A stretch of 64,000 bases of DNA from Stenopsyche tienmushanensis (GCA_008973525.1 WACJ01000098.1:992001-1056000), one strand, 5' to 3'. Counted from the stretch's first letter, positions 46,605-59,065 are shown. Made by a program: numbers and translations. The notes: generated by a model from the sequence alone, not told the origin.

Positions 46605-47403
46605 AAAAGTTACACTAATTTTTTGTTGTTGTTTTAATTTACAAAATCTAGCTAGTTTCTCTCCCGCGCTCAGAATGCAAGAGACCACTCGAAGTTGAGA
46701 ATGAGCGTGTCCTCGCGGACATGGATATTAAATTCAGATTTTGCACCTTACTGTGCACTTTTGTTGCACACAACATACAGCTCGGGTCAGTGGAGGGTCC
46801 TCATGTCATTGCATATTACTTGGGTAGATAAAAGGTACTGATCAGGGCGGAAATATTTGGAAATATACATACATGTCGAATGCGTTTCGAGTATGTAGTC
46901 TATGAGACTAATGTTTAGTAATCTAGGATTAAATGAACAAGAAAATTAGGTTTCTCGCTAATTGTATCTAATTGCACAAGGGTAGTGAGGAGCAATCTGT
47001 GCATTTCAACTGCCCAGATATGAAACCAGAACAATGAATTGCGTTTAGTGATGAGAAGTAAATATTGCACAATTTTAAAAAATCTAAGAGATTTACAACA
47101 ATGGGTTTCTTCAGCTCAAATATCTGTTCCTACCTATAATCTAACAGAAACAAAGTAATCTTTCATGTTTATGACTTATCGGTGAATATACTACTAATAA
47201 TATATATTTCGAGATCAATTCTTAGACATTGTGTTTAAGTTTTTTTCCCGTCTGGTATTACCCTTATAAAAAATTAAGGACTGGATATACTTTATACACT
47301 CCAGAAATTTCTTTTTACTAAAAACTATATGATCGTTTGGAAAAATTATCCGTTGTCTTTCAAGGAAAACTAGTTTGTCTTTAAGAACCCCCCTCCTTAC
47401 TAT
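46605..47403. other. About 0.8 kb of non-coding DNA, nothing identified
   Basis: The stretch from 46.6 to 46.8 kb may still belong to the preceding retroelement: GGGTCAGTGGAGGGTCC near 46784 resembles GGGTCAGTGAAGGGTTCC near 41448. The rest is AT-rich without features. Confidence 0.3.
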
Positions 47404-47408
47404 ATTAA

Positions 47409-47793
47409 CACATTCCCGTCGGGTTATGCATAGCATTGAATGATAACCAAATCTAATTAATTTAATTAATGGATTCTATTTGTTTCCTGGAGGGTGTGGT
47501 CCTAAAACGAATGCATCTCATATTGTTATTTCAATGCCCAGAGTCTGGTGGACATCTGTTTTTATTACAGCATTGTAGAATGGTGGCATTTATTTTTTTA
47601 TTGGTTGATTTTTTGTCTGTTTTTTTGACAGTTTGATTTATAATTTTTTTTTCATATTTTTGACATTTTTATTTTTTTATTATCCTGTGGGCTATGAACA
47701 TGGAGACAAATGGTTAAAGACGCAACGGTGCGTCTCCGGCATCTGCTGATACTACCCGAAAGACACGCACATGCGTAACCCGACGGGAATGTG
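47409..47793. mobile_element. TTAA-flanked MITE, probably piggyBac-type
   Basis: CACATTCCCGTCGGGTTATG at the left and, reversed, CACATTCCCGTCGGGTTACG at the right form terminal repeats of about 23 bp with one mismatch. TTAA borders both sides exactly (47405-47408 and 47794-47797). A four-base TTAA duplication is the hallmark of piggyBac elements. The 385-bp interior has T-rich runs and no coding sequence. It differs from the TTAACCC family at 55 kb. The near-perfect ends suggest a young insertion. Confidence 0.8.
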
Positions 47794-47799
47794 TTAAGA

Positions 47800-50700
47800 T
47801 GCTTATCAAAGCACCCTTCGACACACTCACTTATGTGATTCACTGGATAAACGTTTAAATAAATCGGATACATAAGAAAGTGGATGCAGTATCTTTTTTA
47901 AAAATTAGTATTAAATAATCTCTTATCTTGCAGTGGACTGTACTATGATGTTGATCATGCATTTTGAGGTGTTAAATAATTTAAAAAAAAATTGTATATA
48001 TACCATTAATTGACAGTTCTATCTGTTTGCAGATTTTGTATTATATATAATGTAAAACCATATTTAATTCATCTAAAAGTTGAAAATTTGATATTGTAGA
48101 AAAGATTGTGGCTCAAATTTGGAGTGTGAACTCTTTTTTCTTGAAAAAATCACTATAACAGACTAGGTTATTATGATAGGCAGAATTTCAGTTGTAGTAT
48201 TTGAAATATTTAAAATATTGTTTGGAAGTTGTATAAACATGTAAATGTATATAAGAGCACATTGTCATCATCAAGGCATACATATTTTATATAATAATAT
48301 TTTGATACACACAACAACATCATTTAAAGTTTATTTTTAGAGCAAGTTCACTTTCGGCGAAATAAGGAGATTTCCCCTGATGATTCTTTGAGGTAAATAA
48401 GGGATGTTTCCTCCCCGAAACATGACATAGGCATCAAGAAAAGTGGTCTCACGAGTGGACTTATTAGTACCGGATAAGTAACTAAGAGTGAGTAAAGTAA
48501 AAACAACTTCCGCCGGAAGCTAACGGAGATTTAATGTCTGCCTTTTTAGGTACATGGCCACCCTGAGACCTTCTCAACGTTCGCTTTCAGGTATTTAAGA
48601 CCGAATATATTTAACGATGCCGATTTAGAACATACTGCAAAAAAATAATACATACAATAGATCCGCCCCAAATTCGAAATTGCTGTAAAATTCGATTATT
48701 TTCCTAAAAAAAAAGTATCACAGGATATCAAATATTTCATTAAATGCTTCTTTATAAAATCCCCTTATGTATTATTGTATTCCATTGTAATATTTGCTTA
48801 ATGAACTCATTCAAGTTGACATTGCAGTTTGAATAAATAATATGGTTTAATAAGTTTTGGTCTCGCCAATTTATGCATACTTAAAAAATAATAATTAAAT
48901 CAAAGGCTTTATAATCTCGCAAATATATTGATCTAAGATGTATTGAAAGCTCGCTTGGAAAGCTTTGTGCTTCAATGAAAACACTGCAGTGGTGCTTTAC
49001 AGGCTCTTAATTCAGTTTCGAGTTGGCAAATATTATGATCTTATTTTTATATTCATCACAAAGTGTATATAATTGGCTTTGAAGCGAAATTCACTAACAA
49101 TGTTGAATGCGAGAACTCTAAAGGCTGCTCTTGATAAAGATAATGAGATTTCCATTAGAGGTTCAGATAAAAGTCGAGAGTTCATTACGCTTAAAAAAAG
49201 AACGAAACTACTTTGAAGCTTTTAAAATGGCATTGAAAGCAATAGAAAGCTCTCGGTCTCGTGCCTTTTTGTGTATAAAATCACAAAATTACCGAGACCA
49301 AGATTGTTAACAACGTTAAATGGCTCCTTTCGAGGGCATGTAGAGCAAGCATGATTTTTCTTTATATTTTTTAAAATTGCAAATAATTAAAATGGCCTCC
49401 GCTAAGAAATTGCACTTATTTTAAAAACGAATATTACCACATCTATTCCCTTTTATTGTGCTTAAAAGGCTTTTTGGGAGGATGCTGGGTTTATTATAGC
49501 ACATTTTCGTTGCCTTTTAAAATATGAATTCCTCGTATTTAAGCAGCTTTCGTTTGTGTTCCTGTGAGAACGCTCTATAAATAAAATCTCCGTAAAATAG
49601 CAAATTTAATCTCTTGAAGCATCGAATAATATTATTGCTATGAAAATGTATTTTGTCCAAATAAGCGCAATGCAGTCTTTCGAACAAATTAATTCAGATC
49701 ATTATAATGAGTATAAAATTGATATATTTATTCGAAAAACGCCATAAAACTTTAGTTACAGTCACTACTTTTAAGTTCGAGGGCGCAGAGTTGGAGCTTT
49801 TCCAATAAATATTGAAATGAACTTAAAAAGCTCGCGAATCCATCTATCAAATGAGCTGACGTATTCTGTTCGATTAGGTTCGCATAGAACTGCAGCAATT
49901 TTTTACCCCAAAATTAGATCCGATTGCATTAGCTTAAAAATATATACGGTTCGCTTTTATGTTCAAGAATTTTGCACATGGACTCCTAATGGATATTTCA
50001 TGTCCGTTGAAATTAATTTGAGCGCTTTTGCCGGTCATTTAGCTGACTTGACTATTTTTATCTAACCGGATTTTTCATTAAACCATACACATTTCATCTG
50101 TGCATCAATATTGATGGTTAGCAAAAAAATATTGATTCATTAAATCATATAAAACATAATTCGCCAGATCAAGTGTTACCAATTTACAACATGCGAAAAT
50201 ATTGTTAAGGAGGTAATTTTTCATTTTTAAAATAATTGAGATGTAAATATTCTAAATCAAATCAAAATGTTGCTTACATGCTAATTTTTGAATTAGTTTG
50301 TCCAAAAATATGACTGGAAACTTTTGGTGATCAATGTGATTGAAAATATGATCAATGCTAAAAATGGAATAATATGACTTGTAAGCAAAATGCAGTTTTA
50401 ATTGAAATATATTTTGTAGCATTTGTTGTAATAATTATTGCTATTTTATACATATTTTTTGAGCTTTTACGTTTAGATAAATTGTATGTAAAATGAACAG
50501 CAAGCAATACATGAGAAGCTTTTGAAGCTCAAGATTTGATTCACCAAAAGCCCTCGTAATTGACTGGTTTTTTAAGCGCATCCTGTTAACAAAGGTGTTA
50601 TTTCAAAGAAGTATACAGCGCACTCGACCAAAAACACTCATAAGGACTAGAAAATTGCAATACAAATAAAAGGCTGTAATGAAGAATGAAAAAGAGGCTT

Positions 50701-51640
50701 CCATCTCTGTCAGTCACTAATGAGCAGACTCTTGGCTGAATGAAGTTCGAACAACATCGCCGCTCGGCCGTAATTATTTTCAAGGGTGGTGGAAGCTCAC
50801 ATTTTCATCATTTTTTCCACCGGTGGAGAATTTCCTTTTGATGCGACGGGCAGTCATAAAATATGCGGCTTCCGGGTTTTCGCGGAATTATTCAGCCGGC
50901 ATTTCTTTTCTTAGTTGAAATAAAAAAGAGTCCTATTTTCATGCAAAACGTTGTTCATTTGAAAAAATATCCCACTTAATTCCTCCCGACGGCTAAAGTT
51001 GAATTTGCAAAAATAAAGAAATATTCGCGACGGTGTTAAAATCTTATTTTATGATATTCACGAGGCGCCCTCGCCCGCGGTGGGAATATTTCATAAAATT
51101 CAATTTTGTGGACAGTCGGATCATTAATTTGAATTCCCACCCTGAGTGAGTTATGGCAAATTTACGAGTGGAAGTACCGAGTTAACCAAGTGGTTACGTG
51201 ATCATGAGATAGCACGTACACCCCGACAGAGATTTGCTGAAATCATTCGGATGAACCGTCAAATTAATCGGCTTGATGTGCAGTTATGTCACGTGTCAAA
51301 ATTGACAGGTACATCGCTACGGAGCTTTTAACGTGCAATAAGACATACTCGAGCTATATAGCCTTCTACGTACTTGAATTCAAAGCACACTGCAGGCACA
51401 TTTTCAAATGTCTTATAGGTTGCCTAATTGAGAATAACGAGAAATATTTTCGAATTTAAACCATTTCCCGAGCAAATTTCTTAGGAAAATGGAAAATTGA
51501 GCGGTCATCTGAACTAGAATACAGCCAACCCTTCTATAGAGTTGAGATAGGGACCACGCTATAGAAAATTTAGTCCTCATACAAGTGCTTAGTTTGTTAA
51601 CCTGTATGGGAGTACTATCGGAAATATCCGTTTTGACCTT
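47800..51640. other. About 3.8 kb of non-coding DNA, nothing firmly identified
   Basis: No domain-bearing frame. The 82-codon plus frame at 49817-50065 and the 61-codon plus frame at 51146-51331 were examined and match nothing known to me. 50.75-51.3 kb is GC- and CpG-richer unique sequence. Plausible splice strings near 48545-48592 (TTTTTAG and CAGGTATTT) were not convincing. Confidence 0.3.
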
Positions 51641-51642
51641 CA

Positions 51643-51785
51643 CTATTCAGAAAGAGCACTCTTGTGCATTGAAGCTCCGAGGCGGACAGAGACAGAGAGC
51701 TTCTTCATATTCATTGCATGATTGTATAGATCGTTAAGCCCAAATTTATCGACTTATAGTGATTTCGATTTCAAGTGTGTTATTT
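51643..51785 (-). mobile_element. piggyBac-like MITE, copy c (fragment)
   Basis: Plus strand ATTCAGAAAGAGCACTCTTG, GCATTGAAGCTC, GGACAGAGACAGAGAGCTTC, GCATGATTGTATAGATCGTT, AAGCCCAAATTTATCGACTT and TAGTGATTTCGATTTCAAG match the reverse of the 55.07-55.23 kb part of the full copy. Both outer ends are lost. Confidence 0.6.
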
Positions 51786-52099
51786 GTTTGTGGAAGGTTT
51801 GACTTTAGTCTATATATTCCAAAGTAATTCTGTTTTTATTAGATCTGCATTAAATAAAATACGTGCTCTGAATGATCATTTCTCAGTTGATGGTACAACA
51901 TGTGTACCCTGCCACGTTTTCATCAAACCCAACCCATATGTAATTTTATTTTACAGTCAAACATGCTTAATCTTTTCAGTAAATGGTCTTACAATATTTT
52001 TTAAATAAATTATTTCGGGAAAGCGCTTCTAAAATGTAACCAATATTGGGGATTACAAACGTATGGCTTCCCTGGGTTTGTTTGATATCGGTTCGTAGT

Positions 52100-52690
52100 T
52101 GAGGTTCGTATAAGAGCAAGAGCAGCAGATGACAGACAAGAGACAGCGACTAACTGGATTGGGGAATCATTAATGTTCGATCCCATTTCCTATGCTGCTA
52201 TATCTGTTCCGGGTTACTTCAGAGGAGGCGAGGTTTTCGCAGGAAGACCAGCTTCAGACTATGTGCACCCGAATTCGAGGAAATACTGCTACCACGAGTC
52301 CAATCTCAGTTTGAAGAAGACTGCAGCAAATAACGGACTGCCGGAGCTAATCCTTCCCCATGGTACTCGTATCGGTTAGGTCATTTGTAGTACCTGGCCA
52401 CGGAGACGAGTCGCCGTTTCAACAGCCTAAAACCGTTCTCCTCTGTAAGCCTAGGCTGTTGAGGATAGTGCTGAGCCTTTGACACAGTCAACATCAACTA
52501 CTGTAATCGGCTATTCCACACATCCCTTTATGGGTACGCAGTACAGAGTGACCTGCGCACCCAACTCGTGTTAGCTGGGCTACCCCAGCTGCATTTGCTG
52601 GACAAATCGACAAAGCTGGCTACTTTCACGCACCTCTACTCTGCATCATTACCTCATGGATTCAACCGTTGACCATTGGGGTTTTATATT
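52100..52690 (+). mobile_element. SINE-like repeat, copy B
   Basis: It matches copy A from ACAGACAAGAGACAGCGACT and AACTGGATTGGGG through CCACGAGTCCAATCTCAG, GGTACTCGTATCGGTTAGGT, CCACGGAGACGAGTCGCCG, GCCTAGGCTGTTGAGGATAG and ACTGTAATCGGCT, up to the GGGGTTTTAT near the 3' end. GTTCGATCCC near 52173 resembles a polymerase III B box, but it lies too close to any A-box-like sequence for normal tRNA spacing. The CACCCACC end is lost. Confidence 0.65.
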
Positions 52691-52694
52691 GTAT

Positions 52695-54788
52695 TGGCAA
52701 GGAGAACAGGCCTTCCCACGTCCAAGACTCTCGGTAGGATCCTAAGATTTGATTGGCTCTGACTCTTTGAAGACTTCAAAAACTGACTATTATACGGAGT
52801 ATTAAAAACTGACTCACTATAATTATACTTTTATACACGACCTTTTTAATATTCTCTAGATCGTTCAAGATTTACGCATCAACATTAAGAATATTCTATT
52901 TTCGTGCGTACCGGACGACTATTTCCAGCCATTGCGCATCTTTCGATTATTCTGAAACCATCATCCTGTAGCTGGCACGTGTATGGTTTTTGGTAGTTAT
53001 CCGAGTTTTGCCACATTTATGTAAATTTACTCTTTTTAATGGAAAAACATACGTTGTGTATAAAATGACATATTAATGATTTTAACTCCTGTTGCCCTTA
53101 TTCTAATCGTCATTCAAATTAATCTAACAATCATTTTTATAGAAGAAGTAAGCCATTAAACTGTATTAATAGGTAACGAGGCTAATATTATATGCATTGT
53201 GCTATGGTACTCCCCAATTAAGGCGACTTGGAATGAGTAAGGGGAATATGACCAAAGTTACATAACTTATTGCCTGCAGCATGAGCTTAAATTGAATGAT
53301 GTATTTGTGCAATGGCGCAACAAAGTTGATATTCCCGTCAACTTAATGAATTGATGTGCCTTGGAGGGTTGCGTCAGTGCGTCATTGCGTCAGTGCCTCA
53401 ATGCAACCCCCTCATATGGAGTGGGCTGCGAAGTGATATCAAAGGCCCTCTAGCACAAATAAAAAAATCATAAATATATACTTTTACAAAAATATAATAC
53501 GTCTGACGTTATTGAATTACCCGAATGAATTGGATGGCACATGAGCAATCCCGACAGCGGCGGAGGAAATTCTGCGCTGCAAGCGTTTTTTCGGTGTTTA
53601 TTTTTATATATGTAACTCGAGGCATGTCAACGCAATATTGAGGCGGAAATTTTCTTTCGACACCCCCGAAGAAAATCGATTCCAAATCAAATTTGTCATG
53701 TCTCGGTGGGAGCCCAAAGAAAAAAGGAGGAAGTTGGTTTTGCCAGGAAATTTGAAACAAATCGAATCCTTCAAATACCTTTCGGAATAAAATCCTGGGG
53801 AGTGCTCAGTTTATTTTGACTCGCATTTATTCCATTTCCCCCCATGTACATAATTTTTCGATACGCCAAAGTACTCCGACACTTTTAAAGAAAAATTGAA
53901 AACGTTTGATTGAAAAGGCAAACGTCGGCTTTGAGATTAAAATGTGATTTGAACATCAACCATATAATTATATTTGTATAGCCACAAAGCCTTTTTTTAA
54001 ATATTTTTTATCAATACTTTACAACACAATTAAATTTTAATATCGTCCATTATCTATAATCAATATATTTATAGAAAAATTCATGATGCGCTGGGGATTG
54101 TTGAAAAAACGTTACCTAATGGTAACAGATAAAATTGTAACTTACATAATTAATAAAATTTATATGCATTTCCATTTTTAAAAATTGGGAGGTGAACAGG
54201 GCCAAGAGAAGAGGATGTCGTTATTTTGAGCAGATCTTAAAAAGTTACGATGTATACAAAATTTGGTCTAGACGGGGAGGCTAAAATGACCAAAAAATGG
54301 GGTGGGATGACAATGTTTTTATCAGATTGTATGTTGAATGATAAACATTTTAGCATTTAGAAGAATTTTAGCAAATGTTATTAATTTCAGCTTTTTCTTT
54401 ACAAAAAAAAGAAAAGTAGTTGAAAGCTTTGTATGGGGTTGATCATTTCATAGAGCCATGCATCCCGGCCATTAGCGAGGGTGGGCTATAGTATCCTCTG
54501 TCGGAAACATTGGCGCCGTTTATTATACCATTAACTCATTAACTCTGGATTAGCATTTTAACTAGCAGATTTACATCCGAGCTGGTACTCTACTATATTT
54601 CCATGTTTCGTTAAGCCACAGCAAAGGTATTATACTCTTTATACACGAGCCAACAAAAGTGTAGTCATATATGGCGACCACTATCGGACTCATCCCCCGA
54701 ATCGATGCCTAATGTGGAGTCAAAAATGGAAAGGAGGGCGAAATTATAAATTTGCATTCGAAATCGATGAAATGACTATGAAAAGTAA
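52695..54788. other. About 2.1 kb of non-coding DNA, nothing firmly identified
   Basis: A short imperfect tandem (GTGCGTCATTGCGTCAGTG and variants) occurs at 53370-53405. 53.5-53.85 kb is GC-richer with an 83-codon minus frame of no recognised family. The rest is AT-rich. Confidence 0.3.
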
Positions 54789-54794
54789 TCTTAA

Positions 54795-55270
54795 CCTTTT
54801 GAGGAGTGAGCAAATTTAAAATCGATGAAGTCGTTGATGCTGTAAACGCTTTACACCGATTACTTTCTGTCAGCTCCTATCAGCGTAAGACAATCTTCAA
54901 TTCGAGGCATTCAATTGTAAATAAACACTGTTGATAGCATTCAAGACCACTTAATTTCTTTAAATAAACAATACACAAAAAATCGATTCATTTGCTCTTG
55001 ATTTAGAAGGAATTGATAATTGGACAAAGACTCGTCACGAATAGGAAGCAAGTCGACAGCATAAAATAATACTTGAAATCGAAATCATTATTAGTCGATA
55101 AATTTGGGCTAACGATCTATACAATCGTGCGATGTATGCGGGGAAGCTCTTCGTCTCTGTCTCTCGAACTGCGCTCTGTCTCTGTCTGTCTCCGAGCTCA
55201 ATGTACAAGAGTACTCTTTCTGAAAAGTGGAGGGGGGATGCCAGGCCCTGGCACAGTACTCCTTTAGGGG
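54795..55270 (+). mobile_element. piggyBac-like MITE, copy a (full length)
   Basis: It is 476 bp between TTAA sites at 54791-54794 and 55271-55274. The left end reads TTAACCTTTTGAGGAGTGAG and the right end, reversed, TTAACCCCTAAAGGAGTACT, giving imperfect short terminal repeats sharing TTAACC and AGGAGT. Relatives lie at 24597 (inside a mariner), 14067, 51643 and 8772. No reading frame is conserved between copies, so it must have relied on a transposase made elsewhere. Confidence 0.65.
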
Positions 55271-55599
55271 TTAAATACGCTAAAAGCGCGATATTTGTGG
55301 AGATAGATTTTTTTACTTATTTAACAAATTCAGTACAATAAGTATAATTTAATGCCAAATTCTATTATTAAAAAACTACAAAAAATATTAAATTCTCATG
55401 AGTTTTTACATCAATCACTAAAATATAATTATAAATTAATAATAATTTTGCCATTTATCCATAGGTTTTCTCTTACTTATAAAAAGTCCTATTCAAATAA
55501 TTTTATATTTATAAAAACATTTTATTTAGGTGGCTTTTAGCGATCTCTTTTTTATGGTATCATTACCAACCATTTTGACATGGCTTTTCATGGCATATA

Positions 55600-55772
55600 C
55601 AGTGAAACCTCGATTTTACGTTTTCCAAGGGACCCTGAAAAAAAAACGGTAATTGCGGGAAACGGTGAATGCGGGAAAGCTTCAAATAATAATAGTTTGA
55701 CGGGACTATAAAAAATGAACGGTCCATCCGGGAAAACGTATTATGCGGGAACGGTTTATCGAGGTTCCACTG
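55600..55772. mobile_element. 173-bp pogo/Tc1-type MITE
   Basis: CAGTGAAACCTCGATTTTAC on the left and, reversed, CAGTGGAACCTCGATAAACC on the right are flanked by TA (55598-55599 and 55773-55774). CAGT(A/G)(G/A)AACCTCGAT is a typical outer end of pogo-like MITEs. The interior contains several GCGGGAAACGG-like repeats and no coding sequence. Confidence 0.85.
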
Positions 55773-55958
55773 TATATGTTTTTAAAAATGTGGTTGCCAC
55801 CCATATCTCCGGTGGGATTATTAAATTATAATATTATGCAATTCTAGTTTTAAAGATGATACCTTCAATTTACTATTAATATTATATTTATCATCGACAT
55901 AATAACGAGTAAATTCCAATAAATTGTTTATGTAAAATTCCTATCATAAAAGAATATT

Positions 55959-56265
55959 CCGACCGATCACTTCATGCGCGTGCGCCGTTGTCGGTTGGGT
56001 AGTGACGCGCAGGAGATGAGAGTCGGGAAAGTGGTCAGTTAGCCTTGACTGCGGGATGTCGTCCTTCCTGCAGCCAAATTTCACTCTCGTGTGGAATAAA
56101 TAGTTATTTAGATAAGAGAGTATTTCTATTCGACACCCGGTTATTCCCATCCATTCGTCCAGCAACATTACGACCCGATAGAAGAACGGACCCGTGTGCT
56201 AGTGCAGCCATCTCAACGAGCACGTGGGGCGGGGAGCTGCCCGGGGACTCCGAGAGTGTTACATC
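55959..56265 (+). repeat. LTR-like repeat with adjoining segment, copy q
   Basis: It matches copy p from CCGACCGATCACTTCATGCG, GGTTGGGTAGTGACGCGCAG, GCCTTGACTGCGGGATG, CTGCAGCCAAAT, GTGTGGAATAAATAGTTATT and TATTCGACA, then TTATTCCCATCCATTCGTCC and GCTGCCCGGGGACTC. Its first third (the GCGCCATCT segment) is missing. The CGACA here against CGACGCC in other copies would give the canonical ACA end of an LTR. Confidence 0.55.
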
Positions 56266-56269
56266 AACC

Positions 56270-57005
56270 TCAACGTTACATATATATATTTTTTTTAAAT
56301 GAACCGGAACGAAAATCGAAATCAAAAAAAATAATGATTCGAAGTCCTGATTTAAATTAAATTATTATATGCGGCAGTCCAAAAACATAGCCATACGTGA
56401 CCTTGATATGGCCGAGCCAACGAAAGTGCCGCATACAAAGTGTTAACAAGAAGACAAAACGAATGAATGATTTAAAAATGGAAATTGGATTTATTTCAAT
56501 ATTTTCAGGGATGGTTTGTATTCCCGATATTTTCTTGAGTAAATATTTATTTCCATCAATCTGGAGAGCTAGTTTTAAAAGGATTGCCATTAATATGAAA
56601 TCTATTTTTAGTCGACGACTTTAATTCGTTTCTGAATTACTCATCAAACACCCTGAGAGATAAAGTGCTCAGCTTGATTCCTTTCTCATCAAATTTAGTA
56701 TCGCAATGCGATTCCGCTCCAGGATTTCTACTCGGAATTTATAGCGAATTTATCATCAAGAATTCAATTAAAACGTTTTTAATACCATCCCAATTCGATT
56801 CGAATTTTATCCCTATGGATAGATACAGTATATATCATAGCCCCCATTAGGGCCTAAAATCAGATACTAGGCCTATAACTTATGATGTACGTTCGATTGC
56901 GATCGTAAATTACAAGTTCAAGTTATTGTACTGTGGGAAATAATATTACGTGACTTGTACGTGTTAAATCATAAATTGTGATTTATTCATTTGATATGCA
57001 AGAAC
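56270..57005. other. About 0.7 kb, presumed intron next to exon 1
   Basis: AT-rich sequence immediately downstream, in minus-strand sense, of the signal-peptide exon. Short open frames at 56397-56624 and 56665-56850 have no domain. No acceptor plus coding combination in the minus orientation was found here. Confidence 0.35.
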
Positions 57006-57009
57006 TTAC

Positions 57010-57091
57010 CATTTCCTGAGAAGAGTCCCAAGAGGAGGAGAAAGCAGGCGTTGGATCCCATCGTGGCTCTTCTATGATGCGTCAATTTCAT
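57010..57091 (-). CDS. Signal-peptide first coding exon, protein unidentified
   Basis: On the minus strand an open frame starts at ATG 57091-57089 and encodes MKLTHHRRAT then MGSNACFLLLLGLFSGN, ending with one base (phase 1) at a consensus donor GTAAGT (57009-57004). A basic stretch (HHRR), then a hydrophobic core ACFLLLLGLF and small residues SGN make a textbook secretory signal peptide. Exons that end in phase 1 just after a signal peptide are common in animal secreted and cell-surface proteins. The second ATG, in GCCACGATGG context, is an equally likely start. The mature protein would lie in exons to the left, possibly beyond this window, so the product cannot be named. A chance ORF is possible, but start, signal, phase and donor all agree. 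Confidence 0.62.
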
Positions 57092-57094
57092 TTC

Positions 57095-58575
57095 GTTCTG
57101 CAAGACTTCCGGTTTTAACTCTTTTTTTCTCAAGCGTACTTCCTTCTTTGAATCTGTATGCAAATGAGGGAACAGAACACCTGGGTTTAATCACGTGTGA
57201 AGTAATATTCCCATCGTTTCAACAGTCGTAAAGATTTAACTCCTCGTGTCCTTTTATTAAGTCTACCTTCTCTACTGTAAATGCAGCTTCGGTTATACAA
57301 TAAGAAGGCGTATCAAATGGCAGTCATGTGTTTAGCATATATGCTAAATGTGTGACCTTTTATGTCTCATTTGCTCGAACTCGATCCGATTGAATTAATT
57401 TCTTTGCGACTTCTTATCCAACGGTTGGCACTTTCACCCAGCCTAATCTTTGACCCGCTCAATAGCTTCTAGATATATTGTTAGGATCCGTGATGTAACT
57501 GGTGTCTTCTATGTGGAGATGATGTCGGAGGAGTTACACAACAAGAAAGTTGTCGTAACTATATCTGGAACAAAATAATAAGCGTGTGATTAATGCAGGT
57601 ACGATTGTGGCCTTATCTAGATGCAATAAAACAATGCTTCTGTTTGGGCCATGTGTTATTGATGTCTTGGGTCTTTTAATACACGCTTGTACATTCGAAA
57701 GCGGAAATTAAATCGTTGAGATGAAAGTGTGATAAAATTGTTTGTAGATGAGTTGAGATTAAATGTCAATTGTGATATCACACAGGGAGAAACGAGAGTC
57801 AAATGCTTGCTTTTTATATCATCAGACATATTTTTCGCACATGAGCTCTAAATATAACATTTTGAATCTAATTATATATAAAGATAATGAGAATACTATC
57901 AATGGAGTTATTTAATTCAAATTTACAGCATATACTCTCATTATAAACTCTATAAATACCGTGCACACAGATCTGTGCGTTTAATTACTTCAACTTTTTA
58001 CGCAAATTCTGGAAATAATCTACATTCGATAATCTTAAGAAAAATATTTAAATTTCCACGAATTCAATGCTTATTTTTACATCAAATATCGAACTAAATT
58101 CTGGCTATTTAAATACTTATCAATATCATATTTACCCAGAAATATACGCGCTCCAATCTATTAACATCTGCGCTTAGAAAGCTATACGTAAGAATTTTTT
58201 TTTTAATTTTTGTTTAATTTCTATCGTCATTTTAAAATATTCCAATAGGCTTTCATTAAATTGAATACTACCAATAGAACTAAACATGTATAAAGATAAC
58301 TTCACCAATTTATCCAGGATGTCAATCTTCAATATGATCTTCCAGAGCTTTTTCTTTGGTTGATGCTGTCATACAGCCAAATGACATAAAAACAGTAGTT
58401 GGGTATTTAAATCTAATAAAATCCAAGTCAATATCATCATGATATAGGAGCATCAACTTCTTGGATTGAATGGATGACTCTTAGACTTGTACAACAAAAG
58501 CCAAACAGGTCGCAGATTGAGCGTGGAATATCTGATTGATTAGGACCATGTTGTCTGCATAGACTTTTAAGGTAA
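57095..58575. other. Upstream of the signal-peptide exon: 5' UTR or promoter region?
   Basis: In minus-strand sense this is upstream of the candidate first exon. The first 120 bases or so could be 5' untranslated sequence (frame closed by stops, no TATA box placed confidently). The remainder is AT-rich with no repeats or reading frames recognised. A transcription start could not be assigned. Confidence 0.35.
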
Positions 58576-58594
58576 AGGACAACTTGGAACAGAT

Positions 58595-59046
58595 AACAGA
58601 CAACGCACAACGACTAACTGGATTGTGGGATCCCTGGACTGTTCCGGGTTACCCTGGACTAGCCACACACACATACACACACGACGGTTCAGTCATTTGT
58701 AGTATCTGACCACGGAGACGAGTTGCCGTTCGAACAGCCTAAAACCCTTCTCCCCTGTATGCCTAGGCTGTTGAGGATAGTAATGAGCCTTTGGTACAGT
58801 TTCCATCAACTAATGTAATCGACTGTTCTACACACCTCTTTATGGGTACGCAGCACAGGGTGACCTGCGCCCCCAACTCATGTTAGCTGGGCTACCCCAT
58901 CTGCGTTTGATGAGCAAACCGATAAGGCTGCTTTAGCGCATTTCTACTTCACATCATTACTTTAGTGATTCAACCGTTGCCGTTGTCCCCCCCCTAGGGT
59001 TTTATGGGTGGGCATCGTGGAGTCTAACACCCACCTGAGGACAACT
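58595..59046 (+). mobile_element. SINE-like repeat, copy C
   Basis: It begins AACAGACAACGCACAACG, runs through GACTAACTGGATTGTGGG, CCACGGAGACGAGTTGCCG, GCCTAGGCTGTTGAGGATAG, CCACCTGAGG-type tail, and ends AACACCCACCTG. AGGACAACTTGGAACAGAT (19 bases) occurs on both sides, at 58576-58594 and 59047-59065. This may be a target duplication. Alternatively, because copy D follows directly, it may be the shared head of two tandem copies. A segment of the head and middle present in copies A and B is missing. Confidence 0.65.
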
Positions 59047-59065
59047 TGGAACAGATTACAACAGA

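Noticed and set aside
48540..48595. Plus-strand exon between TTTTTAG and CAG/GTATTT
   Set aside because: The donor is poor, the polypyrimidine tract is short and no partner exon was found.
52173..52190. GTTCGATCCC as the B box of a tRNA-derived head in SINE-like copy B
   Set aside because: The nearest A-box-like sequence is only about 17 bases away and carries an insertion, and the other copies lack a matching B box.
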